Source of the DNA: Clavelina lepadiformis
Taxonomy: Eukaryota; Chordata; Ascidiacea; Aplousobranchia; Clavelinidae
DNA: 64,000 bases
Direction of reading: 5' to 3'
Assembly: GCF_947623445.1 (NCBI RefSeq)
Contig: NC_135243.1
Span: forward strand, 20,406,479-20,470,478
Below, piece after piece: positions 26,110-39,700 of this stretch. The position numbers were made by a program, and so were the translations under genes. Under the pieces are notes generated by a model. That model saw only the letters and a program-made list of their open reading frames with translations. It searched no databases and was not told the origin of the DNA. Positions within the stretch are counted from its first letter, which is position 1; each line of letters begins with the position of its first letter.

Positions 26110-26345
26110 ATATTGAAATAAATTTTTTGTAGCTATCGACCTTAAACCATCAAGTGCACAATAATCTTCATTCTTTATTATTTCAACAAAATTGTTCAAC
26201 AAAAAACTTTTCCTATTCAGTGACAAATAAGCATGAGTAAGTTTAGTTACAGACTTTTTAATATTGAGACGTTCATTATGAAGTTCGTCGGTTTTAATGC
26301 CAACGAAATTGTTTGCGGAATTGTTTTTATGCAGTGACAAACAAA
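26110..26345 (-). repeat. Inverted-orientation copies of a ~115-bp unit (two)
   Basis: Read on the minus strand, two units begin near 26345 and 26232 with TTTGTCACTG followed by AACAATTT(C/T)GTTG and CTTCAT. They are the same unit as the direct array at 26654-26948, in opposite orientation. Confidence 0.65.
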
Positions 26346-26653
26346 CATTAGGCCTATTTATAGAGCGGAAAATATTTTGGTTTCCTAAAAATAGTTTGCA
26401 TAAAAATTCTACAAAGGGCAGCCTATTTTTTGCTGCCGGTTTTGTTTTCTTACATTCTTTACAAGGCGCGGTAAACTTAAAGGACTATATAAAACATAGG
26501 CTACAATTTCCTTACCCTTAAAATACCTGTTTATTTGTTACAGTAGGAAAAAATCCGAATAAGTTATTACATTGAAATGTAACGTATAGATTCTATACTA
26601 TAGAAGATTCAAATAATAAATGCATCAATTTAATAAAAGGTGAACCAAATCAA

Positions 26654-26948
26654 GCTTATTTGTCACTGAATAAGTTAGAAGTCCGTTAACAATTTCGTTG
26701 ATATAATAAACGATAGATTTCATAGTGAACGTCTCAGTATAAAGAAGTCCACCGTTAAACTAAACTAAGCTTATTTGTTACTGAATAGAAAAAGTCTGTA
26801 AACAATTTCGTTGATATAATAACGATGGTCTTCATAGTGAACATATCAGTATGAAAGAGTGCATAGCTAAACCAAATCAAGCTTATTTGTCACTGTAGAA
26901 AATGACCGGAATCAATTTCGTTGATATAATTAACAAGCGATAGACTTC
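26654..26948 (+). repeat. Tandem repeat, ~115-bp unit, three copies
   Basis: Units start GCTTATTTGT at 26654, 26769 and 26881 (periods 115 and 112). Each contains CAATTTCGTTGATATAAT and, in the first two, TTCATAGTGAAC. Copies differ by scattered substitutions. Together with the inverted copies at 26110-26345 they bracket about 300 bp of other sequence. Confidence 0.8.
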
Positions 26949-27345
26949 CTCGTATTTGTGATGGTCGATGGCCAGAAAAAATTCATTTGAATATTTAGCC
27001 ACCCTAATTGGCAAGTCCGTACGACCTCCGTCTTTTACCTCTTCCTCTTTCCGCGAAAAGTCCATGACGATGGCGGTAAACCAAAAGCAATTTTTACACT
27101 CGCCAAATAGTGACCCCCTGCCAAATATTAACCCCCTTTTTGATGTAATAAATTTATTTATTGAATACGCAATAAGCGCTATACACAAGTAGCCTACAGA
27201 ACTTACAGACGGAAGTAGGCCAACACCTGTGACCTGTTTATGGTATATTGTTTTCCAGTATACATGCATCCTATAATATACTTTTCAGTTTGAAGCACAA
27301 GAGATTAAAATTAATTACGTTTGTCATGGCTATTGTTTCATCTTG

Positions 27346-27382
27346 TTGTTTGAACGCCAATTTATAATAAATAAACAAAGAG
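27346..27382 (+). repeat. Interspersed repeat family B, copy 2
   Basis: Matches 9278-9314 with few differences; see that entry. Confidence 0.5.
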
Positions 27383-27672
27383 TGAGTCAAGCTTTAGCCT
27401 TTAGTGCACCGGACTGCAAAGTAGGCTATCAGTCAGTCAGCAGCCTATGACAGTGTTTGCCGAGATCTCGGGGGATGCAGAAGCAAAATTCCGATGTGTG
27501 GAATCAGCCCGGCAGCCAATGTGCTTATCCCTTCTAGGCTACAGTACTATATGATACTACAATAACTATGTATCAGTATAACATAGTCCGATAATCACAA
27601 CTTATGAGCAAAATTTCCAGGATATCGTAAACCTTTATTCAGTATTTCACGTCGTGCTGAATTGTTGGCGTC

Positions 27673-30600
27673 ATGGAAGAAGATAAGCGAATTGAAGAAG
27701 AACTTTTCAAAGATGTGCGATATTATGTAGTAGGAAAAATTGATGAACAGGTAGCCTGTTATGTGTTTATCGCTGTACATTTTGTGTTAAGTATAAATAA
27801 TAATTGAAATATATTTGTCGCCTACTAGCGTAGCGTTAGAGTATTGTTACAGTATTGATATGTTGCATTTCAGACAAAACAACTCTTAACAAAAGGAAAA
27901 GCAAAAGCAGAATCGTATTTATCAGCTTTAGCCACTCACGTTATTGTCACTGATCCAGCACATTATGAAGCTGAAGCTGCCAGAGAAGTTTGGCAAATCC
28001 CAACAGTGAAAGTAATTTCTTTGCACTCTGGGATCTTGTTATTCCGGAATTCATTAATCCGAAATTCTCAAAGTTTTTGTAAATAAATGACATGTACATT
28101 TGAATATATATACAGAATATATATCGGTTTGGGAACTTCGTAACTGCTAATTTATGTTATAACTTATTGTTTGCTTATGCTAGTATAGTAAACGCAGAAA
28201 ATCATGCACATTTAAGACGCATCATTCTAATATATCTGTTTTTCAGCCGTCGTGGGTAGAACTGAGTGTTCTTTGCAAGACTATGCTTCCGTATCCTTTA
28301 GTGAAAAATATATATATAACATGTAAATCATATTGCATGGTATAAATTACCATAATAGACTGATTGTTGTTTTAACTAAACTTATATATAAATATAATAT
28401 TATAAAATATTAGAATATATTCTACGTGGTTTGTTTCCTTAACCTTTTGTATGGAATAGTACCGACGCATTTTCAACAGCAGGGCGGTTGTTTGCTGGTA
28501 AAACATTCTCTTTGTCTCAACTGTCTTTGAAAGATAAAACGCTGCTGTGGTCAGTGATCACTTACTATGGTGGATGTTGCCAGACGCAGCTGAACAGGAA
28601 TTGCACCCACCTGGTTGTGGCTGAGCCCAAAGGAGTATGCATTTTTCCAATTTTTGAACCACTTGTTAATATTAATTATACATGTAATACAGATAAAACT
28701 CAGTTAGCATTTCAAAGAATGTTTATTACTTTTCATTAGAACCTTACACTAGTGATGTAGGTTGACAGATTGGACAAATCTATCACATAATATACTAATT
28801 TATAGCAAACCAAATCTATTTTTTAAAACAATTTCACTCTACACCCCAAATTTACTTTTATTTTATAACAAGCAATTAAATTCAAGTTTTTGCACTATAA
28901 TTGTTCTCTCCGCCAACCATTTATCTTGTGAGAGCGTGACCTACATGGCTTTAGGTAAAAAGTTCAACTGGAAACTAATGTTCTCACTGCTTAATTACAT
29001 TAGGGATTTTGCTGGCGCGTAATCGTAATTTTTCATTTTGTTTTATTTTTAAGCCAAAGTATGATGAGGCAGAAAAAGAAGGAAGTAAACTCACGATAGT
29101 TGCTCCAGACTGGATAATGGAATCAATAAAACAGAAGGCTTTGCAACCACCTGACACCTATCATCCAAAGTTGAATATTGTCCCTCAAGGTATTGTGGTA
29201 ATGTTACTTACATCAATCATTAACATAATAACTACAGTAAATACACAATATTGTCATTTCCTATTTTTATTATAGTAAAAATATTTTTTCCACTATTTCA
29301 GCTTCAAAAGTAGCTGACCTGGGTAAAAAAATTTCTGCTCTTGGAAAGCCACCAAACGTAGAACAGCTTTCAATATCAGGTTTGAAAAACGATACTACAG
29401 AATCCCTCAATGGGATATGTTTGTCATAAACTTATTCAAATATAATAAACAGACTTTGGTTAACAATCAGTTAACCAGTTAGAGTAGACGAAACAGTCTC
29501 ACAAACACAATGGTATGAACCATAACATAACCCTAGCTACACAGAAACTAGTCAGGTGTCTCAATGAGGTCACCTTCAATTAGTAAAATCACTGAGGCTT
29601 GACAAACCATAAATGATGTCATCAAAGGTCAACGTACTATGACCAGAGTAACCAGCAGGTAAGAGGTGATTAGGTAAGGATAAAACAAGGAACATAACAA
29701 GGTACCAACATAAACAGCTAAGGTAACACAAAGAAGCATAACAAAGTTTTAACAAGGTTCATAGCACATAAAATTTGTCAAAATTGGCATTGATGGCGCA
29801 CCTTGCACGTATGTATAAAGTACATAAATAATCTTTCATTATTTTGAAAAGCAATATGCTGACTGTGTATTTTTTTTTATTCTTATGGCGACAGCTGCAT
29901 TAATTGTTTTTGTTATCAGTTTATTATCTCAATGAGACAAGATTGTTAATTTAAAGCAACACAACGTGTAGATATACTATGCCAGGGGTGTCAAACTCAA
30001 TCGCACCAGGGGCCAAAACTCAAAACTTATTTAACGCCGCGGGCCGTAAGGATAAAACTTGATTGAATGTTTCGTGACACGAGTATATGAATTGGAACAG
30101 TCAGCGAAAGAGCACCAAATTTTTGTTTTTTTGACGGTTTTGGCTGGGAATAAATCGATTTATTCTATCGTATGATGAGGCAACTGTTGTGCTGCTGTAT
30201 TGTGCGATTTGTTATAATCTTGTTTTTGCTTGAAAAAAGTAAGTTATACTGCACAATGATCTCGCGGGCCGGAAATAGTTCAATGTATAAAATAGCATTG
30301 CGGGCCAAGTTTTATTGTAAAGCGGGCCGGATGTGGCCCGCGGGCCGGGAGTTTGACACCTATGTACTATGCGGTCGAGTAAGATATTTTTATATTATAT
30401 TAGTGGATATCTTCTTATATTGTTAAATTTGCAACATAAGGTGATCCTATGTCTTTAATGTGATAATTCATGTTAAGATTCTTCATCAACCTCAACTAAT
30501 TCAAAACCCAAACATGTTCAAAGTGAAGAAATAGTCACCACAAAGTCAATGGTAAAAACATATGAGATATTGACAAATTTCAAACTTTTTGTTACTTTGT

Positions 30601-33600
30601 TGTTTTGTTCCTCATCCAACTACCAGCAGATTATTTTGCTCATTTTACTTGAAAATTGATTAATTATTTATTGTCTTTTAGGATTTTGGTTCTAATTTAG
30701 GTGAAGTCCCCATACAAACGCAGCATCAACCTTCTGCTGCAGGGTAAGATAACTTTGCTGTTTTTAGCTTTTTTTCAGCTTAGTTTAGCTGATAAATTTT
30801 AATTTGCATGTATGTGAATATGCAAAATAAATGTTACAAAAGTAGTTGTAACATGTATATACCTTCATATTTTTTAATCTCTTAGTTTTGACGAGGATAG
30901 TTTTACCAAAACTTTCTTTGTTGCACGACAATTGATTTGTCATGTTTATTTTTTCTCACACAGGCACGCAAGCCTTCAACCTGGAACCATTGGGCAGACA
31001 CAACAGGTTTGATAAACTATATATATCAATGATGGTTTAAGCATCTAGTATTTTCATCCGTTACTGTTTTGTAAAGCAGTTTTAGTGATATCTCCATTTG
31101 CCCATGACAGCATTGTTAATATCATAGAACTTTTGGTAAATTGGCTTCATCTTGAAGCATTTTTGCTCTGCAGATGTTTCCACCAGGAGAACAGATGCAA
31201 AGTGTTCCAAGTAACGCGATGGCTGCTGTGCCATTTACTTCTCCAAACACCATACATACGCAGCAAGTTAGTGTGTTTTTATAGTTTCATAAATGTTTGG
31301 AACTTTGATACATACTAGGAAATAATTACATAAAATCAAGATAGATTTTTACCCTTACCTGTTTATACATGTTATATTTACTTTATTTTTTGTTGTTTTT
31401 CCCCTCAATATATGTATTTCATGTTTTCTTGATAGGTGAGGTATGGTAGTGCTCATAATCAAGGGAACAGGGCTCTCCCACCACAAGCGACTGTTGGTCC
31501 TCAGAGGTAAATTAACCACATTATTAAGGACTTTCCTAGCTTCTTTTAAACTACGTTTTTTGCAATGCACTTAGATTTTAACTTCTTGTTTAGTGCCGTT
31601 TACTATAACACTGTGCAGAGTACACGGTAGCAGCAAGAGGAACCTTTTTGTTTTTTCATGTCTGTATGATCTGTTTGATTGTCTAAAACTAAGAAGTTGC
31701 TTAAAAAATTTACCTGCCTATTTTATACTTTTTTGTGCCTGTGTTTACCTGGGAGGTAAACTCTAGCGGCAGATTACTTTATTTGTAATGAATACTGATT
31801 AACTGAACTTTGTTGTGTTAAACATCAGATTTTCAGTTCCAAATGTCCCAATGAGATCACCCGTTATGCCCCCATATTCGATGATGTCATCAAATCAACA
31901 GTCTTTCTCCATGATGTCATCAAATCAGCAGTCTCCCATGGGGATCATGTCACCAGGGCAACAGCAAAGTGCAATGGCGTCGCCAGGATCACCATACATG
32001 GTTACATCTCCGAGAGCTAATACGACCAGTCCGAGAAGAAGTAGTCAGGTGATTTTTTACACAATAATAATCACATTTTTTGATTAATTGAATTAATTAA
32101 CAGTAAACATTAAAGAAATGCTTTGCAGATCACAAACTTTAAATTTAATCAATGACTGTTTCGAGTTGAATGAATTCACTGATTAAAATTTTCTATGATT
32201 TAGTCATCTAGTAAAAAGAAGAAGAGCGGGGCTGGTAGTAGTCAAGGTAACCGGCCCCCCCATTCTCCCCACTCGACAGTGCGGCAAGTGCACCCTATGA
32301 GCCAGTTTTCACCAAACAACTCCGCCATGTTTTCTTCACCTCAACAGCAGCAAATGATGATGAAGCCACGTCATCCAACAGGCATGGAGCAGCCGGCGAT
32401 AATGCAGATGAACCCTGGGGTGAAAATGCCCCCCTCCCCCGGGGGCCCTAGAATGGCAGGTGTACACAGTAGGTTTCCCAACCCATCCATGGGGCCGCAA
32501 CAACCAGACAATTTTCAACACATGCAACAGCAGCAACAACTTATGCAATTGCAACAACAGCAGCAAATGCAACGCATGGGTATGATGCGGCAAAACACAC
32601 CAATGCAAGGTCAAGTCCCCCAAGTGGACCCAATGCAGCAGAAATGGCCTCGTACTTCGATGGATCCAGGGTATTCTATAGAACATCACCAAGGTCAACA
32701 GATGTACTCCTCCCATGCTCAACAGTCACCAAATAACTCCAACACCCCAGGTCAGATTATGCGCCCACCCGGTCAAATACTTCCACCGCAACAGACTCCA
32801 CCCCACGCCATGCAAATGGGGGGATCTCCAAATATATCATCCGGACAACAACCGCACTACAGTCAAATGATGATGAATCGTTTTCCGGGACAAATGAACC
32901 CGCAACAACAACAGCAGCAACATCAGCAGCAGCAAATGATGTTTCAACAGATGTCCCAGCAGCAACAAAGATCACCAGGAGTGAGTCGCTTCCCTACATC
33001 AACATCACTGGAAGCTGCCGGGATATCAGGGATCTCTCCGATAGCATTACAGCAGGGATTACTGAACGCATCTCAACGGCAAATGGATCACCCCACTCTT
33101 ATACATCCAAGCTTGCAAGGTGCACACTTCCCGAAAGGTCTGTTGAACATTTGTGAGTTTAATTTATAGAACATTTTTGGTCAATAACCAATAAACAATT
33201 TATGGTAAACGTTAACATATTATGTTAAGTAAGTTGGTTAGTTTTGATGGACTCTTGCGTGCCAGTTATATTGTTTAAGGCAGGTAATTTGTGGCGAACT
33301 TACATTCCGAGAGATTGGCATTTATTGTTTGCTTTCTTTGTCTATTCTCTATAGTAATATATAGAGATAATAATAATAATAATAGATAATAGAGCAATAT
33401 ATAGATAATGTACTATAGTCTGTAGTGCAGGGGTGCACAACTGTTCAAGTTAATTTTATTGCATCATAATTTATTTCTAAGATTAGAATTTTGGTGTGAG
33501 GGTTTTCATTAGAAATTAGCAGTAAACACTCAAGTGGCCCGCGCAATTATTCGTAAATCGCATGTGGCCCTTTGACCAAAAAGGTTGGACACCCCTGGTT

Positions 33601-36600
33601 TAAGGTTTTATGTGTCTGGATGATGATTTCTTCACAGCTAAAAGTAAATCAGAATTTATGGCTTATAAAATTCATAACAAAAATATAACTAAAAAATTTA
33701 AACATGAAATATATAATATCGTAACATCTTGTTTATTAGTCGCAGTTTAGCCGAATTTTTGGCCATCAAATTTAAGGCGTGACTTAAAAACAGGTTGGTC
33801 ATACAGTGGTATAAATCTTACAAAAACCACCTGAACTTTATCCAAATACAATAATTATTCCCACCGATCTGAAGCCACATTGAATAAAATAATTATAAAT
33901 CGGAACAATTTTTATCAGTGATGATTTGGTTATCACACAAGCAATGGACAGACTTCACACAACATGTTTTATGATTTTCTGTTTATAAAGACATTTTTGA
34001 TACGATAGCCTATTTTGTGTTGTGTTTATTTGCTTCATCTATTCTAATTATTTGCTTCAAGGCCTCTTGTAGTGGTTGTGTCAGATCGAGTGTTTTCTTT
34101 TGCTAATAATTAAATAGACATAGTGATATGCATTAGCGCATAAATGTGAGTACTTTGGCTTAACAAAATGGTGATATTCGTGATTTAAACAAAATAACTT
34201 GTCTACTAATTTTCAATCCTAATATTAATTTTGGCTCACGCATAGTTTTCACTTTTGCTTGAGGAATTTTGTTTCTTCATCTTCTTAGTACCAACTTCTC
34301 AAAGTGCCGGCGCAGTGACTCAGAAGAAGCGAACAAAGACGAGGAAGAAGACTGTGGAAGGCACAGAAGAGGAACCAAAGGGAAGAGGCAAACCGAGAGG
34401 ATCAAAAGCTAAAGTGAGAAGTCTGATGAAAATCTTTTATGATCACGAACCTTCATTTTCTTATTTTTTCACAATCATTCTTCCAATTAGATTTTTTAGA
34501 AATTTGGGGTTTTCTAATTTTTGGTTCTAATTTCCGAAACTTTTTGTAAATTTTAGAAAAACCCGGCACCCACCCCACCCATGACTCCAACTTCAATGAC
34601 TGGACCAATGACTCCAATGCAAATTTCACCCAACATTGTCCCCCAGCCCCAGGGGCAGTATCCACCTCAAGGTAAAAACCAGCGTTTGTTTTAGTTGTAG
34701 GTGAAGCACCGATAGTGTATAATCCTGAAAAATCCTATTTCAAACCCTTTAACAGCATTTTGTCAAATTTTACAGCTAAGTACATTGTGTTAATAATTTA
34801 ATTTTGATGATGTCAAGGTATGATGATGTCACATTCAATGCCGGGACATGTGGGTATGGTGCATGTGCCCCATCCCAGTTTACCCCAACCCATCCAAATT
34901 ACTTCCATGATTCCTCCAGCAATACCCCCTGGTCCGCCTTCTGTCTTGAGTAGTGCCCCACAAGTAGCCCCAACAACAGGTACGATTGCACCCCTTGCTT
35001 CAACTCCCTCCCTTCAAGCTGTCATCACGACGACGAGTATCCCGTCATCTAACCAAACATTTCTGACCCCATCTGTTGATAAGAAAGTGTTGGCGACCAA
35101 GTTGAAACCTACTATTGTGCCAGAGATTGAAAACTCTGGGGGAAATATCCCTGACCCACTGAAGTATACCCTGAAGGAATTGGACACCAATTTCACAGTC
35201 AGGGACCCATCTGAGTCAGGTAAGCTATGAGCCAAAAGCTTTGTCGGACTCTGTAAGCAAGGTATTGACATTGTACGTTAAATTATTGTGTTTCTATAGC
35301 CAAAATAGAACATCAAGATGTTTAAAAAGAACACTAGATAAATGATATTTATTTCAGCAACTATTAATATTATATCAATGATGTTTACATCAATTGATGT
35401 TTTTTCTGCTATGACTTGCTAGCTGCTTCAAACTGTGCTCTTTAATCATTGATTGTTATTATTCTGTTGTCTTATTCAGTACCTCAAGATTTGTTTTTGC
35501 TTGGTTGCATTTTCTATATTTTTGAATATGAGGAAATTCTCAACGATGCCTCTGCGATCGATTTGTGGAAGAAGGTGTGCACGACCATTTTTTTTAAAAA
35601 ACAGTCTCTTGCTATTTCATCAGCTTTAATCCTTCTTTGAAAACTTCATACTGTAATTATACTGATTTTATTGAATAATCTTGTGTAAGTATTAATGATC
35701 AAATATGTAAATGTTTAGATGATCGAGAAGTTTGGTGGGATAGTAGAAGAAAAATACTCAACTATATGCACTCATCTTATTTGCGTTACTTGCACCACCG
35801 CCATGTTTCGGTAAGCGTATTTTGCAATGAAACGCTTGATTTTTCAAGCAGTTGGTCAGCTAACTGCCAGCATAACCTTGACGTTCTGTTCAACATACTC
35901 CACAGCCTAAACAATCATAAGTCAAATATTTCTTATTGGAAGTTACGTTTTGTTCTGTGTGCTTCACGGTTTCTTTATCATAAAATTTGCACTTTTTATA
36001 CAATTTATTAGTAGGTCAATTGGTAACATGCACTACGAAGGTGACTCGAAGGCATAGAGTTGAAATAACCATTGATTGTGTTTTAAGGCAAGGCACTGCA
36101 GATGGCAAGCGTTTTGGAACAGTCTACTGGCTTAACGATGTTCTTCATTTACGAACTTTACGTGTACCCTGGTTACCTCACCATCTTCCCACGCAGTTTT
36201 CACACAAGAGCAAACCTGCTGCCAACCAGGTATATGATTCGATTTGATAGTTGCTGAATAGTTTTCTAACCAAACTGGCTCAATACTATAAGTATACTAA
36301 CTACCAGCTAAAAGTGTTTTAAGTTCTCCGTTTTGGTGTCTCAGTAGATCATACACTGCATTAGTATTTTAATTTAAAACTCAAACCCCTGTAATATGTT
36401 ATGTTATGCAAATTAATACCGATGTGTTTTCAGACCCTCAGCTACACTGGCTTTCGTGCGAAAGAAAGGGAAGTTATCAAAATAATGGGATTTATATGCG
36501 GTGCTAAATTAACTGGTTTTCTTAGTAGAACGCACACAGGACTGCTTTGCAAAAGGTGAGTCTTTTTCAGTACAAAATTAGGAAATTTTTTTTCAGCTTG

Positions 36601-39600
36601 AAAATTTCTATTGATGAAAACAAAGCGGCCATTATTGCTTGTTGTTCAGGAAGAAAATAGAATTTAGGGCGGTCAAATTTAATTAAATCTGTTCATTCTT
36701 TGAGGTTGTAAGTTAGTCTCATAGCATCCTGTCCTAACGTGCATGTACGGTTCATCAGTATGATGTAGTAGTTAGGGTAACCTACACATTTTGTACATTG
36801 TTACATTCCTGAAAAATATGATCTTAAGTATTGGGTCAAAACACACGTTTATTGACATTATGTATATTTTCTTGTCTTAAAGTGCACATTTAAACATTTC
36901 AAGATTGACCATAAATCCCCATAATCACTGCTTTTCCTCTTTAATAAACAGTGCAAACGGGTTAAAACACACTAAAGCTTCAGCCTGGATGATACCTTGC
37001 ATATCAATTCGCTGGTTGTGTGATTTAATTCAACATGAAGATGCCAATATGATTGACATGAAGCTGACCAAGTACCAAAAGCTTGACAACACAAAAACTG
37101 GCTTTCTTCTAGACACCACGCGTACTCATGGACTGCTAGGTACACCTTTGATTGACTGTGTTACGTACTTGGTTCTGCTAATATTTCTAGCTTTTAACAT
37201 TATTGAGTTACATTGCTTTGCAGTTCACCTTTGCGTGCTCTTATTAGTATGCAAGTCAAGTATAAGCAGAGTATGAAGATATTGCCAATAGTGATTAGAT
37301 ATAAATTACATTGTTAATTTTCCGGATTTGATAATGTTAGTCATTTTCGTTTCTAAACCTGCATTGCTATTACATATACATAAATAATTAATTAAGTACA
37401 TATTACACATCCTTTTACTAGTCGAGAACTTAAACATACCAGCATTAGTTAACCTTGGCATAGTAGAACTATGCAAAAGAATAAGTGTTTTCATCACTTT
37501 ACAGAAGCCTGGAAAATCCCGATTTCCATCACACAGGACTGCATAAAGCGGGCACATGTCAAACGCAAGCTAGACCCTGTTCCTATTGGTCCATCCTTGC
37601 CGAAACGTTCAAAAACATGTGATACTTACGAGTCCCTACCTCGTGTATGTTTTACTGGTCTCTCATCCATTATAGTCGAAGAGCTGATTAAGGTATTTTG
37701 TAGTCCCTGTGAAATAAAGACGATGAGTTGGTTTGTTGGATAACATAATTGATTAGTTAACAAATGGTTTAGTTGGTTAGTTTATTAAACCCTGCTGCAA
37801 GAGATCTGTTGATCTATCTGGGATATTTTGGTGGTAAATGTCGGTGATGTTATAATGTTAAAATAAATAACCATAAATAAACAAACTAACTACTAACTAT
37901 TTGAAACTATTTACCGTAGTTTCTTTTACACTGAATGGTGAATGGAGATACATAAATATATTGTTAACAGTTAAAGAAAATTAACAAAACACAATATTTC
38001 AGAAACTGGATATACTACAAGGCAACGTGGAAACAAACTACACAAGATGTACGCACCTTGTATCTCGTGGTGTATCAAGAACGGTCAAGTTTCTCTCATG
38101 CATATCGTCCTGCTCCTACGTCGTCACACCTGAGTGGATCGACGAAAGCTTCAAAAACAAGTGGCTTCTAGGTCAGTTGCAACTTCGTCACATTTTAAAT
38201 AAAATCGACCATGTTTAGTCGATCACATCTCCGTTGTGGTCATGAATAATGATATGTAGATAACATTTATAGTTCAGTTCTTAGACAAGTTTACGGACAA
38301 TTTTGAATATTTCTTACTTGTCTGCTTTTATCTGAAAGTGTGTTGTATATTTTGTGTTACACTAATCGGTGCTAGCAAACGAAATTTGTATGTAGTGTTT
38401 ACCTTATATTTTCTTGTGTTGTCGACAAGTCATCGGCTGACATTATGTGTATGTTAGTATTTGTACTTGTCAAAAAACTCGAATTGTTTTTATGCGTCAA
38501 TTTAATGAAAACTAAATTCAAAACTTGTCATTTCTCCGCCGCAGATGAAGGGAAGTATTTGCTTGTGGATAAATCAGCAGAAAACAAGTTCAAGTTTTCG
38601 CTGCAAGAAACCATAAAGCGTGCGAGGAAAGCCCCTTTATTTCGGGTGGGTCACATCATTGCAACCCGGCATGATCGGGTTCATTGTTTTCTTGGTCAAA
38701 TGTTAACTTTACCTATATTTATCTACCAATTTTAGTCCAAACCTGACTGTTACTTGTCTACCATTTTTCTCACTACCTGGGTAATAGTTATTACATATTA
38801 CCAACTTTAAGCCCGCTTATGTCAACGATAGATCTTAACTTTTAAAGATTTTTATGGCAATACCGATATCTTAAAATTTTGAGCATTTTAATTCATGTGA
38901 TGAACATAATTTTACAATGCCTCACTTCATCTTATTTTTATTTATTAAATTGATGTTTAATTATAATATTTTATTTTCACATCACACCTCATGAAACAAA
39001 CGGATGCTTGCAAAAGCTTGTGTCCAGTCAATATAAGTGGAGTGCAACTCGTATATCCTGCTTATTTATTGCATTAATATTTAATTATTTGTTTCTCTTA
39101 GGATTGTCTCTTCTGCATAACGAAGCGAGTAGAGCCGGACAGGAAGACACTGAAGCAGGTAGTTGAATGCGCTGGTGGCCGAGTCCTCAACAAAATGCCA
39201 CAAGTATCTGTGCTTAAGCAGTTGAAGGCCAAATCGGTGAGCGTAGTGCTTGAAATAACATTGAAGAACACGATTCCTGATTATTTTTTTACAGTCAATT
39301 GACAATGAAAAGTCATCCCAAAATTATAGAAACGTTTTCGTAACGCCTTAAGTCTCAGAATGCAACATGTACCAAGATTTATATTTCCTTCTTATCCCGA
39401 GCGCAGACTTAGCTTTGTTCTATCGTTTAGCTAAACTAAACTTGAGCGGCTAAACTTTAGCCCGTTTTAATGAGTCCTCAAAGGTCACTGATAACGGTGA
39501 TACCGGTGCCTAGAAGCTTGACACAATATCCAAATTTATGTTCAAAGGCCCCAAACAATCGCGTGTTTGTCGTTTCCTGCCCGGACGATGAAACTCTGTA

Positions 39601-39700
39601 TAAGACAATAAAGAAGGAAGGCCTGCAGGTTCATAACGCTGAGATCATATTGACCGGTGTACTGAAGCAAGAAATTGATACCGACAGCTTTCGCCTCTGA
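27673..39700 (+). CDS. PAXIP1: PAX-interacting protein 1 (PTIP), six BRCT domains
   Basis: Nuclear BRCT scaffold of the MLL3/MLL4 (KMT2C/D) H3K4 methyltransferase complex, also in DNA-damage signalling. Exons: 27673-27750, 27874-28011, 28247-28290, 28460-28634, 29054-29189, 29302-29379, 30478-30551, 30682-30743, 30964-31006, 31174-31266, 31436-31506, 31829-32048, 32204-33137 (or 33152), 34289-34413, 34557-34671, 34818-35219, 35480-35574, 35719-35810, 36088-36229, 36434-36555, 36952-37139, 37505-37692, 38003-38171, 38545-38645, 39102-39236, 39548-39700; about 1390 aa against 1069 in human. Residues 1-190 are BRCT1-2 (VRYYVVGKID, NRNCTHLVVAEPKG, IVAPDWIMES). Residues 190-930 are Gln/Met/Pro/Ser-rich with polyQ runs. 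Residues 930-1390 are BRCT3-6, with FLLGCIF, VSRTVKFL (phosphopeptide-binding segment of BRCT5) and the C-terminal NAEIILTGVLKQ, all near-identical to vertebrate PTIP. All 25 junctions keep frame. Introns hold hAT elements at 29983 and 33428. Confidence 0.95.
29983..30364. mobile_element. Non-autonomous hAT element in a PAXIP1 intron
   Basis: Left end CAGGGGTGTCAAACTC and right end GAGTTTGACACCTATG are inverted repeats. The octamer TACTATGC is repeated exactly at 29975-29982 and 30365-30372. The 382-bp interior has GC-rich GCGGGCC subterminal words near both ends, characteristic of this class, and no transposase. Confidence 0.93.
31879..31938 (+). repeat. In-frame 30-bp tandem duplication in PAXIP1 exon 12
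   Basis: Two adjacent units starting ATGATGTCATCAAATCA at 31879 and 31909 encode MMSSNQQS twice. They differ by a few bases and keep the reading frame, a small expansion inside the Gln/Met-rich region. Confidence 0.8.
33366..33390 (+). repeat. ATA/TAA microsatellite
   Basis: A short run of TAA trinucleotides in an intron of PAXIP1, next to the hAT-like element at 33428. Confidence 0.7.
33428..33597. mobile_element. Short hAT-like element in a PAXIP1 intron
   Basis: Ends CAGGGGTGCACAACTG and (inverted) CAGGGGTGTCCAACCT are terminal inverted repeats, with GTGGCCC words inside. The adjacent octamers (CTGTAGTG, GTTTAAGG) differ, so no target-site duplication supports the exact borders. Confidence 0.65.

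Larger units (their letters stand above)
25064..27672. other. Repeat-rich intergenic region upstream of PAXIP1
   Basis: Includes a segment (about 25575-25995) with many GTACCG/CGGTAC words that looks like a decayed element, then the inverted arrays listed separately. An unassigned open frame on the minus strand (27081 down to about 26883, starting MDFSRKEEEV) has no recognised domain and overlaps the tandem array. Confidence 0.5.

Noticed and set aside
26883..27081. Minus-strand frame starting MDFSRKEEEVKDGG
   Set aside because: Reasonable initiation context and charged composition, but no recognised family and its 3' end runs into the tandem array. Kept only as a remark in the region entry.
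27673..29189. TOPBP1 considered for the first BRCT exons
   Set aside because: The order and sequence of BRCT1-2, the Gln-rich middle and the C-terminal NAEIILTGVL fit PAXIP1/PTIP, not TOPBP1.
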